From IMG/VR virus record IMGVR_UViG_3300023116_000094, positions 1-43,387 of that record: a stretch of DNA of 43,387 nt. One strand, given 5' to 3'. The notes beneath the pieces are model-generated. The model did not search any database. It saw nothing but the letters and a program-made list of their open reading frames with translations, and had not been told where the DNA came from. Each line of letters opens with the position of its first letter. Position 1 is the stretch's first letter. This document shows positions 37,885-43,387 of the stretch, piece by piece. This stretch comes from a virus. The translations under genes were made by a program, and so were the position numbers.

Positions 37885-40800
37885 TTATGGAGTTTCTACT
37901 GCATTTCCGATGTATTCAACTTCGCTGTTAAACACTATGTTTTGGCTAGCTGTGTTTGTAGGATCAGCATCATCGGTAATCGTATATCTAACTTGCATTG
38001 AAGTAAATCTAGAATTCGGCGCTCGGACTCGCACTTGATGCGACCAAGACTGAGTAGAAGACAATGATAAGTCTGTTCCGTAGCTACCCTGTGCTACTGA
38101 CGTGAGAGTAGGACCAGAAATAATTTCAGCCCTTACGGTAAAGTTACCTGTAGTAGTCGCTGATTGATGCCATGTGCCGATCTTAATAAATGTTACTCCA
38201 TTACTGCCTAAAGGATCAAGATTGCCTTTTCCGTATACTCCACCATCTGGTCGAATCTCTACGGATGATATCGCCGTAGCAAGAGCATCTGCATCAGTAA
38301 CAACTTTCAGATCAGCGACAAAGAACCCGCCAATGCTGGGTTCGGCAACAAAGTTCACTGTAGATTGTCCACCAGGACCGCCCACAGTCGTATCAGTGAT
38401 TGTAAATCCTACACTTGCCGCTGGTGCTGTTGGACCTGCTCGATCATATATAGCCATTGTGTATGTGTCATCAATCGTATCGTCATTTGTGGCTGTAGAC
38501 GTAGCAAATCCACCACTATTACTTGTCATAGTGAACGTGCCTGCCGATCCTGAGTTAAAGTCAGCCAAAGCTTCTTCACTGCCAAATACTAGCCGTGCGT
38601 TCTGAACGGTTGCAGTTAAGTTTTCGCTCATGTTGATTTGATAATATAATATAGAACCACTGACGGTCACAGCAAATGCGCCTGTAACAGTTCCTGGCAC
38701 ATTTGCATTGTTAATACATACACTGCCATTTGGAATGTTCAGTGCTTCTGGATCACTTGTGCGAATCGCAGACTGCCCCGAACCGGAACCACTTTGATCG
38801 GTTTCAATTACATCATAGTCAGTAATGTTATAATAGTACGTGCCGTCTTGAATATTAGTTCCACCAACACTCCACGAAATTGCATCACCTTCGTCTACAG
38901 TAGTCGAAGGGCTAGCAGTTAATGTCCATGTTGCAGGCGCATCTAGTACAGAGAACGTCATTGTGTCGAGTACGTCACCACCATTACTTGCAAAATCGTT
39001 TCGTGATAGATACGCTACGCCAAATTGCTCGCCTTCGTATGTGCCATCAAATATTGGTGCGCCCATGTCAGCACCACCATTTTGCGTATACAAAAGTTTT
39101 ATCGCTGTAGATGCTGGATCAGTTTCAGCAAAGGGTATGTATTTTTGTGCATTGTTTGTCCATTTGCTAGACCAAGGGCTACCAAGAGCATCTGACTTTT
39201 GCAATTCAAAATACAAGTTTTCGTCAACTGCCGCATTCGTCGTAAAGTTTAATACAAGACTCTCAGTACCTTCTGTAACAGCACTATCGCGCACACCCGT
39301 TTGCTCAACAACGTACAGATTATAATCAACTGCGTCTGCATCGATGATACGAACAGAAGCAGACTGAGCGAGTGTTACACCCGAACTGTTTTTAACAATT
39401 GCCCAGAAATCTTGTTCGTCTGAATCTTCGTCTTGACCATCATCACGAATTAGCAACGAGAACGTTCCTGTTCCACCAGAAACTACCATTCCATTTCCTT
39501 CGCTTGCTTCATCTCCGTATGGCAATTGCGAATAGGAATACAGTCCTACATTTGTAGGCTCATCGACATCCCACTCGCCTGTGGTGGGATTTAGTTTACC
39601 AAAGTCATTTGGCGTTAAGCCTCGTAATCCATCAAAAGTTAAGAAAGTGTCGGACGTTCGTACTTGCCAATCGAATATTCCGTCAGCGCCAGTCGTTGTA
39701 AATGTAAACGTTAAAGTCTCACCTTCTGGAACACGTGTTTTGTTCGGAGTAAGAGTGTAAGTAGCCGCCGCACCACCACGAATCTGATTTAACGAAGAAA
39801 CAAGCGGATCGAACACTACAGGATCTGAATGAAGATACGCATAAAAAGATTCATCAGCAGTTTCGGAACTGTCAGCAAAAACAAGAGATGAACTTGTTCC
39901 ACTATTGTTTGTTACCGTAATTGAAGCACGTGAGTTTAATCCTTGTCCAGGAGCTCCTCCATTGCCAGCATACGTTAAGAAATCTAAATTATTTGTGCCG
40001 ACATTACCAATCTGAAGATAATAAGTGCCGTCAGTAATGTTGCTTCCAGACACATCGAATGTAACAGTATCACCTTCATTTGCGGTTGTAGGATTCATCG
40101 TAAGATTGTATACTGGATTTTGATCGAACACGTTGAAACCAGAAGAGGTTGCTACGAGAGCAGGACTGTATTTACTATTCGTAACTTGAAAAAATCCTCC
40201 GACTGTACCTCGTTGAATAGTATCAGCCCGAACTTGAATGCTAAATGTTGTCGATGTGCCGCTATTTAAGTTAAACGATCCAGAAGTTGCAAGTGGACGT
40301 GGATCACTAGCTATCCCGCCAGTAAATTGCCATGTGACTGTATCGCCACCATCTTGCGAACTATGATTGATTGTAAATGAAAGAGTATCACCTTCAGTAT
40401 AGCTCGCCGCGCTCGGTGTGACCGTAAACGTAGCCGCTGTGTTGTTAATCGCAACAGTTACAGAGTCTTTCTTAATTCCTTCGAACGTCTCAAGTATTAC
40501 AGCGAAATGCTCTGTGCTTTCTGATACCGTGTCGCCACGAATCGGAATAGTGATTAAACCTTCTGACACAGTTCCGACGTTAGGAGGATTTCCACTGATC
40601 GATGCTGGTCTAATATTTACGGGTTGTGGACTGCTTGAGTCAGGCAACGGCGTGACAAAATCAGAATCGGTTGTTGAAATATGTTTACCATACCAGTACA
40701 GCGTTGTGCTATTCCACGCTTTCGTATTGGGGTTACCATCATAAAGAGAACCTGAGCCGTGCGATACAAAAATCGAAAGATTATTTCCTTCGTCAACAGG

Positions 40801-41961
40801 ATCAAAGGGTGTCATTTGATATCTTGTAATGACATCGTTTAACACTACACGATCGGACGCGATGGTTCTTTCACCAACGTCTTCAACGAATACAGTAAAT
40901 GCTTCTTGACCTTCTGTTTCGACACTATCAATGCCTGTTGGTATTGTAAAGTAACCAAACGCAGGTCCCAGCGGACTGTCTTGCTGTAACTGCAAAATTG
41001 CTTTACTGCTTCTAAGAGGCACTTCATACGGCGGCGTGTAGTTGAATGCGCCCGCCGAATCGAAATTGTAGAAGTCATTTGTTGATGTATCACTGGCAAG
41101 ATCACCACCAGCAGGATCAACAAAATAACGAACAGTGCCTGTACCAGCTGGAATATTTGTGCCGCTAATTTTATACTTAAATATTGTTCCTTCTGGAACA
41201 CTATCGATATTACCTGTCAGTGTGTTGTATACAGGATCGCCGATGTAAGCTTCACCGTAACGACCCGCACTATCAAGAAAGCGTGTTAGCGTCCAAACAG
41301 GAGAAGGTCTCTGATCCACAGCAGAGTCTTGCATGACAGCGTTGATTGCTGGAGTAACAACATCGTCAACCGACACTTCAGCACCAAGATACATGCCCGC
41401 AGGATGAACAAACAGTTTGAAAATATCTCGCCACTTTGAAATAGGCACACCAACACGTATTAACAGAGCGAACGTTTGATATAACTTATCATTGGTCAAG
41501 TATCTCAACGAGTCAGGACCAACCTGCGAATTTGGATTGTTTAGTGTGAAAACGTTTTCTTTTGGATAAATTACGTCAGCGTCTAGACCGTAGAATGATC
41601 TAAAGAACCATTCGATAGCAAACTTTGTACCCTTTGATCTGAACAGAGTATTAGAGAAGTTTGCGGCGGCTCGCTTTTCAAAGTCTTCTGTACCAAAGCC
41701 TTCGAAGTATGCTTCACCCAAAAGAAACTCGTCCTCGATAAACGAGAGTAGTGTGATGTCAGTTTCGTTAATATCACGAACAGCGAAGAGATGATTTAAC
41801 AACTCGTTAGGATCGTTCTGATCTTGCCACTCGTAGTAGTTTTTTAGCAGAGCGATAAACTTAGGATAGAACTGAGCAAAATGTTCAGGCAACACGTTCT
41901 CGACCTGCATTTCACGCAGGTTGAGATGTCTTCTTCTTTTGTCTAGAAATCCATTATGCAT
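37885..41961 (-). CDS. Giant tail/baseplate protein with Calx-beta-like repeats (1358 aa)
   Basis: The ATG at 41961 overlaps the stop of the upstream gene (ATGCATAA). Residues about 1-205 resemble a baseplate- or tail-associated domain of T4-like marine phages (P-E-H-F-A-Q-F-Y-P-K-F, Y-Y-E-W, R-S-K-G-T-K-F-A-I-E-W-F-F-R, Y-P-K-E-N-V). The rest is beta-sandwich repeats with the Calx-beta hallmark (Y-T-E-G-D-T-L-S-F, A-N-E-G-D-T-V-T-F, V-P-E-G-E-T-L-T-F, V-D-E-G-D-A-I-S-W). Such domains give length, Ca2+ binding or carbohydrate contact. Probably a long tail fibre anchored at its N-terminus. Confidence 0.8.
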   Translation of the reverse strand: MHNGFLDKRRRHLNLREMQVENVLPEHFAQFYPKFIALLKNYYEWQDQNDPNELLNHLFAVRDINETDITLLSFIEDEFLLGEAYFEGFGTEDFEKRAAANFSNTLFRSKGTKFAIEWFFRSFYGLDADVIYPKENVFTLNNPNSQVGPDSLRYLTNDKLYQTFALLIRVGVPISKWRDIFKLFVHPAGMYLGAEVSVDDVVTPAINAVMQDSAVDQRPSPVWTLTRFLDSAGRYGEAYIGDPVYNTLTGNIDSVPEGTIFKYKISGTNIPAGTGTVRYFVDPAGGDLASDTSTNDFYNFDSAGAFNYTPPYEVPLRSSKAILQLQQDSPLGPAFGYFTIPTGIDSVETEGQEAFTVFVEDVGERTIASDRVVLNDVITRYQMTPFDPVDEGNNLSIFVSHGSGSLYDGNPNTKAWNSTTLYWYGKHISTTDSDFVTPLPDSSSPQPVNIRPASISGNPPNVGTVSEGLITIPIRGDTVSESTEHFAVILETFEGIKKDSVTVAINNTAATFTVTPSAASYTEGDTLSFTINHSSQDGGDTVTWQFTGGIASDPRPLATSGSFNLNSGTSTTFSIQVRADTIQRGTVGGFFQVTNSKYSPALVATSSGFNVFDQNPVYNLTMNPTTANEGDTVTFDVSGSNITDGTYYLQIGNVGTNNLDFLTYAGNGGAPGQGLNSRASITVTNNSGTSSSLVFADSSETADESFYAYLHSDPVVFDPLVSSLNQIRGGAAATYTLTPNKTRVPEGETLTFTFTTTGADGIFDWQVRTSDTFLTFDGLRGLTPNDFGKLNPTTGEWDVDEPTNVGLYSYSQLPYGDEASEGNGMVVSGGTGTFSLLIRDDGQDEDSDEQDFWAIVKNSSGVTLAQSASVRIIDADAVDYNLYVVEQTGVRDSAVTEGTESLVLNFTTNAAVDENLYFELQKSDALGSPWSSKWTNNAQKYIPFAETDPASTAIKLLYTQNGGADMGAPIFDGTYEGEQFGVAYLSRNDFASNGGDVLDTMTFSVLDAPATWTLTASPSTTVDEGDAISWSVGGTNIQDGTYYYNITDYDVIETDQSGSGSGQSAIRTSDPEALNIPNGSVCINNANVPGTVTGAFAVTVSGSILYYQINMSENLTATVQNARLVFGSEEALADFNSGSAGTFTMTSNSGGFATSTATNDDTIDDTYTMAIYDRAGPTAPAASVGFTITDTTVGGPGGQSTVNFVAEPSIGGFFVADLKVVTDADALATAISSVEIRPDGGVYGKGNLDPLGSNGVTFIKIGTWHQSATTTGNFTVRAEIISGPTLTSVAQGSYGTDLSLSSTQSWSHQVRVRAPNSRFTSMQVRYTITDDADPTNTASQNIVFNSEVEYIGNAVETP

Positions 41962-43387
41962 TGTAGCCGCCTGTAAACGATGTTGTAAAGTCACCTATAT
42001 AATTTTCTTGATCGACACCGGTAAAGACAGTAACGTAGTCTGTAGAACCGGCGGCAACAATATTTATAGTGCCTACCATTCCGCTATGGTACTGACAGAT
42101 GTAGTAGAGAGTACTTGGTGCGGCAGAGTCAGGAGTAAACGTCAACGTGCCTGTTTCTGCGCCGTTGTTTGTCACACCAGTATTGAACTGATCGCCAGTT
42201 CCAGTAGTTGCCGCTGTCTTAATCCAGAACGGATGTCCACCGACACTTAAGTTAAATGTATATGTAGTGTCTCTTTCAAGTGTCAACGTTGGGTTCGATG
42301 CACTATCAATAATGTAGTTAGAAGCACCATTGTTCGTTACATTCAACGAAGTGTTCGATGCACCGACATAAGTTGCCTGGTAAGCCCCACCGACATAATT
42401 GCCTGTGTAAATCGCACTAAAGTTTCCTAGATATGCGCCCAAATATGTGCCGCCATCTCCACCAGTGTATTCTAGATTAGATGAGAAGTTACCTGTGTAA
42501 TTCGCACTGAAGTCGCCCAAGTAAGATCCAATGTATGATGCATCACCAGAGTCAACATAGTTTCCAGTATATGTTCCCAGATAATCTGAAATTATGATAG
42601 CGCCGTCACCCGCACTGTCTGAAGTATATGCTTCAGTTCCAGTAAAGTTGGCAAGAAAGTCTCCAGTATAGCCTTCAAGAGTATAATTACCGGCGTAATT
42701 GGAAATATACTCAGACGAGTAAACTATAATAGTAGCAAGGTAGTTTGCTACATAGTTACCTGTATAATCAGATACATAGTCTGTTGGATTTGAGTAATCA
42801 CTAATAAAGTTACCGGAGTATGTTACTGAATCCAAGAACGTGCCACCACCTTCTTGAACTTCAGACTGATAAGAACCAATATAATTTGTTTCAAAGCCCG
42901 GATGTGCAGGACCTTGATAATCTCCCGTATACTTTATGCCAACGCCGTAGTCAGTAGTGTAATCTAGTTCGTCGGGTGATACCACATAATCACCAAAGTA
43001 CGCCATCGTGCCCACGTAAGTTGCTAAATAGGTGCCCGATGGACCTTCGTAAAAGCTATTATAACTGGTTTCATATGAACCATCCGACCCAATGTAGTCT
43101 GTCGCACTATAACGACTTAGATACGCTGTACTTGCATAAGTTAGATTATAATTTCCTTCATACGCTCCAAGATAATTTCCCGTATAAACAGCAGTAAAGT
43201 CGCCAATATAACCACTCGCATAGGCTGGGCTATAATCTAGTCCTGTGCTGTCATTGACGTATATGTCAATACTTGTGTAATCAGTTGTGAAGTCACCCGT
43301 ATATGTAATAGCAGAATCGCCCACAAAGTTAGCCGTGAAAGTACCCGCATATGAAGTTTGAGCGTCAAGCGGTGCTAGTGCAAGATC
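41954..43387 (-). CDS. Tyr/Gly-repeat tail protein with C-terminal cupredoxin-like domain, 5' end cut
   Basis: The frame is open through the right edge, so the N-terminus is missing; an internal GTG at 43324 is not the start. About 320 visible residues are short repeats of the type Y-x-G-x-Y/F (for example Y-T-G-N-Y and Y-L-G-D-F), likely a beta-solenoid or fibre shaft. Near 42218-42240 comes G-G-H-P-F-W-I and near 42074-42101 C-Q-Y-H-S-G-M, the His and C-x2-H-x2-M ligands of a type 1 copper site (amicyanin spacing). Domains of this kind recur in marine phage tail proteins as I recall. Probable adhesin upstream of the giant tail protein. Confidence 0.75.
   Translation of the reverse strand, partial: DLALAPLDAQTSYAGTFTANFVGDSAITYTGDFTTDYTSIDIYVNDSTGLDYSPAYASGYIGDFTAVYTGNYLGAYEGNYNLTYASTAYLSRYSATDYIGSDGSYETSYNSFYEGPSGTYLATYVGTMAYFGDYVVSPDELDYTTDYGVGIKYTGDYQGPAHPGFETNYIGSYQSEVQEGGGTFLDSVTYSGNFISDYSNPTDYVSDYTGNYVANYLATIIVYSSEYISNYAGNYTLEGYTGDFLANFTGTEAYTSDSAGDGAIIISDYLGTYTGNYVDSGDASYIGSYLGDFSANYTGNFSSNLEYTGGDGGTYLGAYLGNFSAIYTGNYVGGAYQATYVGASNTSLNVTNNGASNYIIDSASNPTLTLERDTTYTFNLSVGGHPFWIKTAATTGTGDQFNTGVTNNGAETGTLTFTPDSAAPSTLYYICQYHSGMVGTINIVAAGSTDYVTVFTGVDQENYIGDFTTSFTGGYNA
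42061..42068 (-). promoter_or_regulatory. T4-type late promoter inside the repeat protein gene
   Basis: An exact TATAAATA (as CTATAAATA) read leftward, about 100 bases before the ATG of the giant tail protein. It is inside coding sequence, so it may be chance. Confidence 0.5.

Noticed and set aside
1-43387. tRNA genes, CRISPR arrays, insertion sequences, homing endonucleases
   Set aside because: I looked for T-loop and cloverleaf patterns, regular direct repeats and transposase or GIY-YIG/HNH motifs and saw none; a tRNA scan would settle the first.

Overview
The window is a contiguous piece of a T4-like myovirus genome. It has the marine T4-like flavour: many of its small proteins recall types found in T4-like marine phages and cyanophages. 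Evidence is the syntenic core: uvsX-41, 43, regA-62-44-45, 46-47, 55, uvsW-uvsY, 23-22-21-67-20-19-18-17-16. The host is not identifiable. It is a Gram-negative bacterium on the evidence of Sec signal peptides, lipoprotein signals and near-consensus sigma70 promoters. No photosynthesis gene is visible. I found no tRNA, CRISPR, insertion sequence or homing endonuclease, and no gene-free stretch longer than about 300 bases.

Layout. Almost everything is read leftward on the minus strand. Positions 1-3404 hold small overlapping early-type genes plus a short UDP-glucose dehydrogenase, read from a sigma70-like promoter at 3438-3466. Positions 3521-5804 hold a lipoprotein, a peroxiredoxin and small conserved proteins. 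Positions 5815-13485 are the replication and recombination block: helicase 41, UvsX, a degenerate UDP-glucose-dehydrogenase paralogue, a primase-like protein, a methyltransferase and DNA polymerase 43. Positions 13493-15789 are a cargo island with late promoters: glycosyltransferase-like protein, two small exported or membrane proteins, Hsp20, a ribbon-helix-helix regulator and a plus-strand exported protein. Positions 15786-22361 run regA, 62, 44, 45, 46, 47 and the late sigma factor 55. Positions 22484-24983 carry uvsW and uvsY. Positions 25027-43387 are the virion: a tail-tube-like protein, head genes 23 to 20, tail tube 19, sheath 18, terminase 17/16 and two large repeat-rich tail proteins. 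The last of these runs off the right edge.

Inserted among the structural genes at 25609-27018, on the plus strand, is a lipoprotein metalloprotease of the metzincin type. It carries two adhesin-like Cys repeats and fires from a late promoter that overlaps, back to back, the late promoter of the neighbouring structural gene.

Expression logic. Replication genes have TTGACA / TATAAT promoters with 17-18 base spacers. In three cases (43, 46 and the primase-like gene) the -10 box is exactly 6 bases from the ATG and no ribosome-binding site is present, which predicts leaderless early mRNAs. Structural and cargo genes are preceded by TATAAATA, the T4 late promoter element that gp55 with sliding clamp gp45 would recognise. 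Both of those factors are encoded here. Rho-independent terminators lie after 23, 19 and between the convergent protease and exported-protein genes.

Highlights are the catalytically dead dehydrogenase paralogue inside the recombination operon, the metzincin lipoprotein, a cupredoxin-like copper-site motif in a Tyr/Gly-repeat tail protein, and the predicted leaderless promoters. All family assignments were made by eye from motifs and gene order; no database search was run.
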